Origin: Calditrichia bacterium
GTDB taxonomy: Bacteria > Calditrichota > Calditrichia > Calditrichales > J004
NCBI GenBank assembly: GCA_020635035.1
Contig: JACKAO010000008.1
Span: forward strand, 169,229 to 233,228
Direction: 5' to 3'
Length of the DNA: 64,000 nt
Part shown: positions 18,266 through 27,500 of the stretch, piece after piece
How positions within the stretch are numbered: position 1 is the stretch's first letter
Layout of the letters: each line of letters begins with the position of its first letter
Notes under the pieces: generated by a model
The model's input: the letters and a program-made list of their open reading frames with translations, nothing else
Database searches by the model: none
What the model was told of the DNA's origin: nothing
Translations under genes and position numbers: made by a program

Positions 18266-18987
18266 TACTTTGTTCCCCTTCCGATCAACACGCCAATTAT
18301 GCCTCCACCCAAAAATCCTGCTGCCTGTAATCCCCAGTTAATATCACCTTTTTTTAACTCTTTGATATATTCTTTATTCAGCGAGTCGTATTTGAAAAAG
18401 GCAATATTATAGCCGCTTTCATAAGCTTTACGATTTAGTTTTTCGAGTGTATAAATCGAATCCTGTAATGTTATTATAAAGGAATTCAGCGAATCGACAT
18501 CCATTAATTTATCTTTTTGTTTTTTCCAGGAAATTGCATTTTGATGGTCAATTATAAATGTTTCACTGAACCATAATGGAACAAGCAGGTATTCAATTCC
18601 AATTCCGGCTTTTTCATTCATTACTTCTGTTACACCCCAATCCGAAGCGGCCATTTCCGGAAAAGTAGTCCGCAGCCTTTCCTGTAGATCTTCTTTTTTT
18701 CGTAACCGGCGTACCGAAAGCTGTTCTGCAGCCCGTTCTTCTTCCAGCATGGCAACCTGATCCCGCAGCGCCTGTGCTTCATCTTTGCGGGCTGCTACTT
18801 CACTGGTCAGTTGTTTTTGCAGCGAATCTCTGAATGAAACGACTGTCTGCAAAGAATCACGCATGGCACGCATTTTCAACATTTCGACTTCAGCATTGTG
18901 AATTTTATCTTTGTTTTGCCATAACCCGCCAAAATAAGCGAACAATACTGCCAGAACTGCGATTATGGCAATCAATGTTTTAAGCAT
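18265..18987 (-). CDS. Coiled-coil protein with N- and C-terminal membrane segments, spanin-like
   Basis: 240 residues. An N-terminal hydrophobic helix (about 2-19, LIAIIAVLAVLFAYFGGLW) is followed by a long, charged coiled coil (about 30-105, rich in Glu, Arg, Gln and Ala), a globular middle, and a C-terminal glycine-rich hydrophobic end (AAGFLGGGIIGVLIGRGTK). The layout of anchor plus periplasmic coiled coil next to a peptidoglycan amidase resembles a phage Rz-type spanin, although it is longer than a usual Rz. The start overlaps the amidase gene by 8 bases and has an AGAGG ribosome-binding site. Function is inferred from context; I recognise no named family. Confidence 0.65.
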   Translation of the reverse strand: MLKTLIAIIAVLAVLFAYFGGLWQNKDKIHNAEVEMLKMRAMRDSLQTVVSFRDSLQKQLTSEVAARKDEAQALRDQVAMLEEERAAEQLSVRRLRKKEDLQERLRTTFPEMAASDWGVTEVMNEKAGIGIEYLLVPLWFSETFIIDHQNAISWKKQKDKLMDVDSLNSFIITLQDSIYTLEKLNRKAYESGYNIAFFKYDSLNKEYIKELKKGDINWGLQAAGFLGGGIIGVLIGRGTK

Positions 18988-19936
18988 TGCGAACCTCTAA
19001 GGTATCATCAGTAACATTTTTGAATCCAAGCGCAGTAGCTACACGAAAAACCAGACCCGGATCGCCTTCAACAAAATCATACTTCACCAGGTGGCCATTA
19101 CTTACAGCGTCATGTAAGCGAATATACGTATCCCGGTCACCACGATCGAGTTCCATAATTAATCCTTTAACCATGCTGCCTGCAGCAACTGCCATTTTAT
19201 TTATTTCCTGAACATTGTTCTCAAAAAGAGCATCTTTCTCAGAATCATTCATTTTTTCTTCCTTCGGTTTGCCGGTTCCGGGGTCAACAGCCTGGACACC
19301 GCATTCTGACATAATCGTTTGCCACAATGATGAATCCGGCAAAGGATCGCTTTTATCAAGCCTTACCATCGTGTGGCCGATAATGCCTTTGAAATCTTTC
19401 AGAGACTCTCCATAAAACTTAAAATGATCCGCGGGTGTGTCTTTGGGAATTGTAAACTCTTCACAGAGATGATTTATTAATTCTGTCAGTGAATCAATCT
19501 GTGCCTGTTCATATTTATCATAATAACGATAACCGCGGTAAATCTGGCCATAATCAAATGCTTCATCGCGGTTTTTTCGTGTACGATCCGAAACCCGGTC
19601 AAAGCAATACAGGTTGCCATCCTGTTCTATAAGTCCACCTTCACTGGCAATTTCAATTCCAATAAAACGGCGTTCAAACTTTATTTTTTCTTCACGGTTC
19701 CACTTTAAGCCAAACTGCCAGGCCCATGCCGCAGGATCAAAAACTTCATGGATAGTGCCATCATGAGCGATTAAATAAGCCGTACCAACCATGGCTTTGT
19801 CATTCATCCACCAGTTAAACGTGGACCGTGCCGACCCGCCCACTGTATGATGAACACAAATACCTGTTTTATTTTGCGCTCCGGGAAAATATTCAGATTC
19901 AGGCAGACGCAGATCACGATTAATTGAGATGGGCAT
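18980..19936 (-). CDS. N-acetylmuramoyl-L-alanine amidase (Amidase_2 / PGRP fold)
   Basis: 318 residues, cutting the bond between muramic acid and the stem peptide of peptidoglycan. Zinc-site landmarks are GICVHHTVGGS (His29/His30) and IIGHTMVRLDKSDP with the second His and Asp. FNWWMNDKAMVGTAYLIAHD is typical of Amidase_2. There is no signal peptide, as in many phage endolysins, which need a holin or are delivered with particles. A strong GGAGG lies 6 bases before the ATG. About 110 extra C-terminal residues (after residue 210) carry no motif I recognise. It is the first gene of a three-gene overlapping cassette. Confidence 0.85.
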   Translation of the reverse strand: MPISINRDLRLPESEYFPGAQNKTGICVHHTVGGSARSTFNWWMNDKAMVGTAYLIAHDGTIHEVFDPAAWAWQFGLKWNREEKIKFERRFIGIEIASEGGLIEQDGNLYCFDRVSDRTRKNRDEAFDYGQIYRGYRYYDKYEQAQIDSLTELINHLCEEFTIPKDTPADHFKFYGESLKDFKGIIGHTMVRLDKSDPLPDSSLWQTIMSECGVQAVDPGTGKPKEEKMNDSEKDALFENNVQEINKMAVAAGSMVKGLIMELDRGDRDTYIRLHDAVSNGHLVKYDFVEGDPGLVFRVATALGFKNVTDDTLEVRNA

Positions 19937-20089
19937 TTCGAACCTCCGGGTTTATGGGACAAAATTTAATATTTTGTATTAACGGAGAATTCCTTTTATT
20001 TATTGCACATCCATGTTTTCTGAATATTTAAAGGAAAGATTGCTGTAAAATAATAAAATGTTATGCGAATGAAAAAGGAAATCATTATA

Positions 20090-20129
20090 AACTTAAAATA
20101 AAAAGGCAGCCTGTTTTAAGCAGACTGCC
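20090..20129 (-). terminator. Intrinsic terminator of the M13 peptidase gene
   Basis: Stem ggcagcctg (20105-20113) pairs with cagactgcc (20121-20129). Eight pairs are Watson-Crick, and the ninth is a G-U wobble in the minus-strand RNA. A T-rich tract follows on the minus strand (complement of 20090-20104). It sits 24 bases past the peptidase stop. Confidence 0.85.
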
Positions 20130-20152
20130 CTTGATCAATTATTGTTTATTTA

Positions 20153-22168
20153 CTACCAGATTTTAACACGGATATCTTCTGCTCGGTACATCGGATCACT
20201 TTCACTTACATTGAAAGCAGTATAAAATTCCGGCATATTGGATACGATACCATTGGTTCTGTATTCGCTCGGTGAATGGGGATCGGTTTGCAGACGCTGT
20301 CTCAATGCATCATCGCGATATTTGCGTGCCCAGATTTGTGCCCAGCCCAAAAAGAAACGCTGATCACCGCTATAACCATCAATAACCGGGGCTTCTTTGC
20401 CGGCAAGTGCATTCTTATAAGCATAATAGGAAATTGTTAAGCCCCCCAGGTCGGCAATATTTTCACCTAGTGTTAACTTTCCGTTTACATGCATGGTATC
20501 AATCGGGTTATAACCAAAATACTGATCGATCATTACCTGGGCACGTTCTTCAAATTTTTTGGCATCTTCGTCTGTCCACCAATCATTCAGATTGCCATCA
20601 CCATCTGATTTACGTCCCTGGTCATCAAATCCATGGGTGAGTTCATGACCGATTACTGCACCAATTCCACCATAATTTACAGCATCATCTGCATCCATGT
20701 TAAAGAATGGAGGTTGTAAAATAGCAGCCGGGAAAACCACTTCGTTCATGCTTGAACTGTAGTAGGCGTTTACCGTCTGCGGTGTCATAAACCATTCTTC
20801 GCGATCTATCGGTTTGCCTAATTTATCAAGTTGACGGTGGTGTTCAACCAATGCCGAGCGTCGCAGATTGCCCAGCAAATCATCTGCTTTTATTTCCAGC
20901 GCAGAATAATCTTTCCATTTATCCGGATAACCGATTTTTGCATTAAATTTTTCAAGTTTAGCGAGAGCTTTTTCCTTTGTTTCGGCGCTCATCCATTCCA
21001 GCGTGTTGATTCGTTCACGGAATGATTGACGCAAATTGCTTACCAGGGTAACCATACGCTCTTTGGCTTCAGGCTTAAAGTGGCGTTCCACATAAAGTTT
21101 TCCGACAACTTCTCCAAGCACACCTTCAACAGAGCTTACAGCGCGTTTCCAGCGAGGACGATTTTGTTCAACACCACTCAACACTTTCTGGTAAAACTGA
21201 AAATCTTCATTTACAAAATCATTGCTGAGATAAGGAGCGGCAGCTGTAATTAAATTCCACTCCAGGAATGTTTTCCAGTCTTCAACAGAATATTTATCAT
21301 ATAACTTTCCAAGCGCTGTAAAGTATGACGGCTGATATACACGCACACTGTCAACAGATCCAAATCCTGATTCATCTGCAAAAACTGCTAATTTAAAAGT
21401 GCCCATATTTTTATCCAGATCAACCAGGGCAAATTTATTATATGTTTTATTACGATCCCTGTTCTCAACCCTTGACCAGTGATTTTCGGCTATCGCTGTT
21501 TCCATTTCCATCACAGTTTTGGCTTTTTCAGCCGCGTTTTTGTAACCGGTCATTTCAAACATTTTTTGCACATGTTCAACATATTTGCCGCGTATTTCTG
21601 TAAATTTTTCATTATCGCTCAGATAATAACTTTTATCCGGAAGGCTTAAACCACCCTGGTAAAAATTAACAATATATTTCGTCGTGTTTTTATCATCCTG
21701 ACGTACAAAAGCACCAAAAACAGAGCCCACGCTCATTTTATCCAATACGGCCATATGTTTTACAACATCATCTTTGTTAGCTAAAGCAGCTATTTGTTCA
21801 AGATCTGCCCGGATTGGTTCCATTCCTAGTTCTTCGGCTCGGGTACTGTCCATAAAGCTCAGATACATATCACCGACTTTTTGTACATTGGAACCAGGCT
21901 CTTTGTTTTCAGCCTGTGCTGCTTCTTTAATTATAGCCAGCAGATTTTTTTCAGCATCATCTGCCAGTTTTGTAAATGAACCGTAATTCGATTTATCCTG
22001 CGGAATTTCGAATGTTTTAAGCCAGGTCCCATTCATGTATTCATAAAAATCGTCCTGCGGCTTTACGGTTTTGTCCATTTGTGTCTGATCAATGCCGGAT
22101 TTCATCTGTTTTTGACAACTAAACAAAAGAGCCACACTGATCAGAGAAATTATAATGTGTTTATACAT
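20153..22168 (-). CDS. M13-family zinc endopeptidase lipoprotein (PepO/neprilysin-like)
   Basis: 671 residues. A signal peptide with lipobox LLFSC (about residues 14-18) predicts a lipoprotein. The N-terminal M13 domain starts with KPQDDFYEYMNGTWL, a family hallmark. The catalytic domain has GHELTHGFDDQGR with HExxH at 508-512, the third zinc ligand in GENIADLGG, and the substrate-binding NAYYSSSMNEVVFPA. Length and motif order match neprilysin/PepO. It probably degrades short peptides outside the cytoplasmic membrane. It has its own terminator and appears monocistronic. Confidence 0.93.
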   Translation of the reverse strand: MYKHIIISLISVALLFSCQKQMKSGIDQTQMDKTVKPQDDFYEYMNGTWLKTFEIPQDKSNYGSFTKLADDAEKNLLAIIKEAAQAENKEPGSNVQKVGDMYLSFMDSTRAEELGMEPIRADLEQIAALANKDDVVKHMAVLDKMSVGSVFGAFVRQDDKNTTKYIVNFYQGGLSLPDKSYYLSDNEKFTEIRGKYVEHVQKMFEMTGYKNAAEKAKTVMEMETAIAENHWSRVENRDRNKTYNKFALVDLDKNMGTFKLAVFADESGFGSVDSVRVYQPSYFTALGKLYDKYSVEDWKTFLEWNLITAAAPYLSNDFVNEDFQFYQKVLSGVEQNRPRWKRAVSSVEGVLGEVVGKLYVERHFKPEAKERMVTLVSNLRQSFRERINTLEWMSAETKEKALAKLEKFNAKIGYPDKWKDYSALEIKADDLLGNLRRSALVEHHRQLDKLGKPIDREEWFMTPQTVNAYYSSSMNEVVFPAAILQPPFFNMDADDAVNYGGIGAVIGHELTHGFDDQGRKSDGDGNLNDWWTDEDAKKFEERAQVMIDQYFGYNPIDTMHVNGKLTLGENIADLGGLTISYYAYKNALAGKEAPVIDGYSGDQRFFLGWAQIWARKYRDDALRQRLQTDPHSPSEYRTNGIVSNMPEFYTAFNVSESDPMYRAEDIRVKIW

Positions 22169-22273
22169 TATTACCTCCTGAATGTATTATTTAGTTTGAT
22201 TAATTTTAAGATTTTATGCTGATAAAATAATATAAGGCAATACGACAACAAATGCACAAAGTTACCTGATATA

Positions 22274-22579
22274 TCAAAGGGCTGGTTTATACCTGAATCG
22301 TGGTTCTATTTTCCCGCTTTTATTAAAGATTACACCTTCCTTTTCCAGTAAGCGACGCTGAAGTATATCGTGCCCGCCTGAAGCCCGTAAACTTATTTTT
22401 AACTGGCTGTTCACAACACGCCACCATGCTAAATTCATATCATCAGGTGTTGCCGCCATTGCATAACCAACCATCCTGGCTGTGCATCGTTCCAGCATTC
22501 CGGCTATTTGGCCATACGACATAACCATACCGTATGGAATGGATTTTACGATTTCATAAATCTTATCATACGTACTCAT
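22274..22579 (-). CDS. Alkyltransferase-like (ATL) DNA-repair protein of the MGMT family
   Basis: 101 residues. The fold and helix-turn-helix of O6-alkylguanine-DNA methyltransferase are recognisable (IPYGMVMSYGQIAGML, ARMVGYAMAAT). The alkyl-acceptor Cys of the PCHRV box is absent: the region reads LAWWRVVNSQ, with Trp in its place. This is the signature of ATL proteins such as Atl1/YbaZ, which bind alkylated guanine and flag it for nucleotide excision repair rather than reversing it. The length, lacking the N-terminal MGMT domain, is typical. Confidence 0.88.
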   Translation of the reverse strand: MSTYDKIYEIVKSIPYGMVMSYGQIAGMLERCTARMVGYAMAATPDDMNLAWWRVVNSQLKISLRASGGHDILQRRLLEKEGVIFNKSGKIEPRFRYKPAL

Positions 22580-22681
22580 AAAAAAATGTACATAAGATTT
22601 TTAGCAATAAACAAATTTATCCTTTGAATACTGCTGTCTTTAAAATTAAGACAAAAAAAACTTATATTTTTCATTATGTTC

Positions 22682-22710
22682 TTTTTTTAACAAACATTTT
22701 TGTTTATAAT
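22682..22710 (+). promoter_or_regulatory. Possible promoter for the lipid-synthase operon
   Basis: A tataat hexamer at 22705-22710 has a T-rich upstream element near 22682 at about 17-base spacing. The -35 is poor, and the region is very AT-rich, so this may be chance. It would leave a leader of about 95 bases before the dehydrogenase ATG. Confidence 0.3.
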
Positions 22711-22809
22711 ACATGACCTAACACCTACCCGCATCCAATTAATTACATATTTTTCCTTCGATTTATACAATCATAGTATGTCTATTTAACTATTTTCAGG
22801 AGAATTTTT

Positions 22810-24480
22810 ATGAATGCTGCCGGATTGGATAAAGAAACGCTGGATTTAATTCTTAGCTCTATTAGAGAGTTTTCAGAAGCAGAGCTCAGCGATAAGAAAC
22901 TAATTGAAATCGATGAAAAGGATGAGTTCCCGATTGATATCATTCGCCAGATGTGCGGCGAAGGATTGGGAATACACCTGCTCTTTATCCCGGAAGAATT
23001 TGATGGCATGGGTGGCGGTGCGTTTGATGACTACCGTGTTTGTGAACAGCTTGCCAGAGTAGACCTTGGGATCTCAACCGGTGTTTTTGCTACATTTTTA
23101 GGAAGCGATCCGATCGTTTTCGGCGGTACTCCCGAGCAGAAAAAATTTTGGTTATCCCGTATAGCTAATGAAGGTTTGTTAATGGCCTATGGCGCGACTG
23201 AACCAGAAGCCGGAAGTGATTTGGGCGCATTAAAAACAATCGCCACACCCGTGGAAAAAGACGGTAAGATAGCAGGTTATAAGATTTCCGGCAGCAAGCA
23301 ATGGATCAGCAATGGCGGCTACGCAGACGTTTACACCATTCTTGCAAAAACACCCGGCGGCCCCAGTTGGTTTGTGGTTGAAAAAGATGCCGAAGGATTT
23401 GAAAAAGGTAAACCGGAAGACAAACACGGTATCCGTGCTAGTAACACCGCTGCTTTATCTTTGAATGAAGTTTATGTGGATGCTGACCGGCTTTTAGGAC
23501 TCCAGGAAGGCCAGGGATTATTCCAGGCACAACTGGTTTTCGGCTATACACGATTGATGGTTGCAGCATTTGGTCTCGGCGGTGGCTGGGCTGCCGTTGA
23601 CCGTGCTATTCCTTATTCTATTGACCGTATCCAGGGCGGTACTCCGCTCTCCGAAAAACAGGGTTATACTCATAAACTTATCATTCCCCACATCATCAAT
23701 CTTGAAGCTGCCCGCTCTTATATCGAAGAAACAGCTGAACGCATCGACACAGGCGGCGGCAATCTGAACACAGAAGGAGCTATTGCCAAATACATGGCAA
23801 CTGAAGCCGGGAATGCTGCCGCTGATGCGGCCATTCAGGCACATGGCGGATACGGTTACACAAAAGAATACATGGTTGAAAAATATAAACGTGATGTAAG
23901 AATTACCACAATTTATGAAGGAACTTCTGAAATCATGGAAATGACCATTTGTCGTGATCGCTGGCAGTTTCATTTAAAGTCCAGGGGTCAGCATTACCAT
24001 GATGAAGCCCTGAAGATGGAACAATTGCACGGTACTAATCCTGCGGTGGGTGCCAAGTTTGCGGCACTTGCCCTGCATGCCCTGGCCAATGTAATGGAAC
24101 GTGCACGGGAAAAAAGGCTGACCCGTCATCAACATATTCTTTTCCGCCTGGGACAGCTTATAGCTTATGCCGAAACAGCAGCGTGTTTCTGCCGGCGAAC
24201 CGACAGGGCAAAAAACAATGAATTAAATCCGAAAGCAGATAACCGATTTAAAGCTGAAACTCAATCCGCGATGAGCCGCGTTTTTGCCCGCGAAGCTGCA
24301 CTGAAAGTTGCAGAAGAAGGACTGCGCTGGATCGCAGGTGTAGAGGAAATTGGTGATGCAGAAATGGCTGCATTTGAACAGGCTCTTAATCTTTCTGCTA
24401 TTCATAAGGCCCAGTCAGGGCTGATCACCGACATGGATTACATTGCCGATGTAATCTATCAGCGAAATGGTAATCAATAA
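22810..24480 (+). CDS. Acyl-CoA dehydrogenase linked to the multidomain synthase
   Basis: 556 residues. It has the FAD-enzyme motifs YGATEPEAGSDLGALKT and KQWISNGGYADVY, and TTIYEGTSEIMEM, where the Glu before Gly-Thr is the usual catalytic base. About 170 residues extend beyond the standard core of about 385, as in long-chain enzymes. A GGAG-type site (caggagaa) precedes the ATG. It ends 29 bases before the 9-kb synthase gene, so the two are almost certainly co-transcribed. It could introduce a double bond into a product or, because the synthase has no visible enoyl reductase, act on enoyl intermediates; both are inferences. An ordinary beta-oxidation role cannot be excluded. Confidence 0.9.
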   Translation: MNAAGLDKETLDLILSSIREFSEAELSDKKLIEIDEKDEFPIDIIRQMCGEGLGIHLLFIPEEFDGMGGGAFDDYRVCEQLARVDLGISTGVFATFLGSDPIVFGGTPEQKKFWLSRIANEGLLMAYGATEPEAGSDLGALKTIATPVEKDGKIAGYKISGSKQWISNGGYADVYTILAKTPGGPSWFVVEKDAEGFEKGKPEDKHGIRASNTAALSLNEVYVDADRLLGLQEGQGLFQAQLVFGYTRLMVAAFGLGGGWAAVDRAIPYSIDRIQGGTPLSEKQGYTHKLIIPHIINLEAARSYIEETAERIDTGGGNLNTEGAIAKYMATEAGNAAADAAIQAHGGYGYTKEYMVEKYKRDVRITTIYEGTSEIMEMTICRDRWQFHLKSRGQHYHDEALKMEQLHGTNPAVGAKFAALALHALANVMERAREKRLTRHQHILFRLGQLIAYAETAACFCRRTDRAKNNELNPKADNRFKAETQSAMSRVFAREAALKVAEEGLRWIAGVEEIGDAEMAAFEQALNLSAIHKAQSGLITDMDYIADVIYQRNGNQ

Positions 24481-24508
24481 TAATTTTTAGAATTGACACT
24501 GGAGTTTA

Positions 24509-27500
24509 GTGATGAAAAAGACAAAGCATAAGGCCATTGCCATCGTTGGAATTGGGGCAATCATGCCCGATGCAGCAAATGCAGGCGAATTCTGGCAAAA
24601 CATAAAAAACGGACGTTATAGCATCTCAGATGTGCGTGATGAACGCTGGGAAACACGTAAATACTTTGATCCCGATCCAAAAGCACCCGCAAAAAGCTAC
24701 ACAAAAATAGGCGGTTGGGTACATCAGTTTGATTGGGACCCGCTCAAATGGAAACTCGCTATCCCGCCTAAAGTCGCTGACATGATGGATTACACGCAGA
24801 AATGGGCGATCATGGGTGCACGTGAAGCACTGATGGATTATGGATTTCCTGAGAAACCATTAAACCAGGAACGCACTGCCGTTATTATGGGTAACGCCAT
24901 GGGCGGAGATATACATTTGTATTCTGCTTCCAGAATTCTTTTCCCGGAAATGGAAGAACAACTTATTAAAAGTGCTTCATTCGCTAAGCTCCCTGCTGAT
25001 GTTCGTAAAAAAGTATTGGAAGAATTATTAACCAATGTAAGTAATCGTTTTGCACCAATTACCGAAGACACTATGCCGGGCGAATTGGGCAATATTATTG
25101 CCGGCAGAATTGCAGCTCTGTATGATTTTAAAGGGCCGAACTTTATTGCCGATGCGGCATGTGCTTCTGCAATGGCTGCCATGAATGCAGCAATTGAAGG
25201 TCTTGAAGCCCACGATTACGACGCTGTTATAACCGGTGGCGTAGATGCAAACATGAGTGCATCAACCTATATAAAATTTTGTAAAATCGGTGCACTGTCT
25301 GCAACAGGAACCCGTCCATATGATGAAGATGCTGATGGCTTTGTAATGGGTGAAGGTGCCGCAATTTTCCTTTTAAAACGCCTGGAAGATGCCGAACGGG
25401 ACGGTGACAAAATTTATGCTGTTATCCGTGGTATCGGGGGCTCGAGTGACGGGAAAGGGAAAGGTATTACCGCTCCCAATCCCAAAGGGCAGAAATATGC
25501 AATAGAACGCGGCTGGGAAAATGCAGGCGTATCTCCTGTTACGGCTTCTCTGATCGAAGGCCATGGCACATCAACACGGGTTGGTGACGCCGGAGAACTG
25601 GAATCGTTGGGTATTGTATTTAATCCATTAGGATTAAAACCTGCAGGTATAGCTCTCGGGTCGGTAAAATCAAATATCGGCCACTTGAAAGGTGCTGCTG
25701 GTGCAGCCGGTGTTTTTAAAGCGGCTATGTCCCTGCATGAAAAACTCATCCCGCCGTCTTTGAATTTTAACAAACCAAATCCTAAAGTGGATTGGGCAAC
25801 CACTCCTTTTTATGTAAATACAAAACTTCAGGAATGGACCTTAAACGGACATGAAGTGCGCCGCGCCGGTGTCAGCGCTTTTGGCTTTGGCGGAACCAAC
25901 TTCCATACAGTACTGGAAGAATATATCCCGGGGCGTATTGTTCATGAACAGGAAAAAGAAGAAAAAACAACCGTTTCTGTACCGGCAATGCCTGCATCAA
26001 AACCATCAGCAAAAAAACCAATACAGGGCATTTTACTGATTGGTGATATTTCTGAAGAAGCTGTTCTTAGAAGACTGCAGACTGTTTATAATGATGCCCT
26101 TGCCGGAAAAGCTCCTGAAATATCTGCTCCCAAACAATCGGATATTGATGCAAATGTTCGCCTTGCAATCGATTTTATCGATGCCGCTGAATTGGCTGAT
26201 AAAGCAGAACGGGCAATTAAAGCTTTTGAATCCGGACAGGAACGCCGCTGGAAAGCATTACAGGGCAAAGGTGTCTATCTTGGGAAAGGTCCAAAACCGA
26301 AAGTTGCTTTTCTCTATCCGGGGCAGGGATCGCAATATGTTAATATGCTAAAAGACCTGCGTGACACAGACCCTGTAGCAGCACAGTGTTTTAAAGATGC
26401 AGATAATACCATGACACCGCTCCTGGGTAAACCGCTGAGCGACTACATCTTTGTGGATGATCACCAGAAAGCGTTGGATAAGGCAGAAGAAGATCTTAAA
26501 CAAACGGAAATTACTCAGCCGGCTGTGCTCAGTACGGATGTAACTTTAACACGCGTTCTTGAAACTTATGGCATGAAACCGGACATGGTGATGGGACACA
26601 GTCTTGGTGAATATGGTGCACTGGTCGCTTCCGGGGTTCTTACTTTCGATAATGCTCTGAAAGCTGTAAGTGCGCGCGGAACAGAAATGGCGAAAGTCTC
26701 AGTGAAAGACAACGGCATAATGGCGGCTGTGTTCGGTCCGCTGGAAGATATCCGAAAAATCGTTGAATCCGTTAAGGGTTACGTGGTGATAGCTAACATC
26801 AATAGTTCCAGGCAGGCTGTAATTGGCGGAGAAACAAAAGCAGTGCAAACAGCTATTAAAGCTTTCCAGGAAGCCGGTTTTACCGCCCAGCAAATACCTG
26901 TCAGCCATGCTTTTCATACAAAAATTGTTGCGCCGGCAAGTGAACCATTAGGGCGCGTATTACAAAGTATGAATTTACAACCGCCTGCCGTTCCTGTTAT
27001 TTCGAATGTAAGCGGTGATTTTTATCCTTCCGGCGGAGCGGAAATTGTCCCGCAAATGGTTGATCTGCTCTCGCAACAGGTTGCATCACCGGTACAATTT
27101 GTAAAAGGATTACAAACTCTGTATGAAGCCGGGGCCAGGGTTTTCGTTGAAGTCGGACCCAAACGTGCCTTAACCGGGTTTGTAGAAGATGTTCTTGGAG
27201 AAAAAGGAGATGTGCTTTCAATATCAACCAATCATCCGAAAAACGGTGACCTGGTTAGTCTGAATCGAGCCTTGTGTGGTTTTTACGCTGCCGGGTTAGG
27301 TTTCGGTATTGCCGATTCCATTCCTGCAGAATCAGGAAAAAGTCAATCCCTGCAGCAAGCTGTTTCAAAACCGGCAGCATATCAGATTCCTGCACAACAA
27401 CCTGTAAATCCGGCACCCACCGCCAGGACGTCTGCCCCAAAAATACCAGCACCCGTTAGCGGTGATCGTTATCAGCAGCTTGGCCATCTGTTTGCAGATT

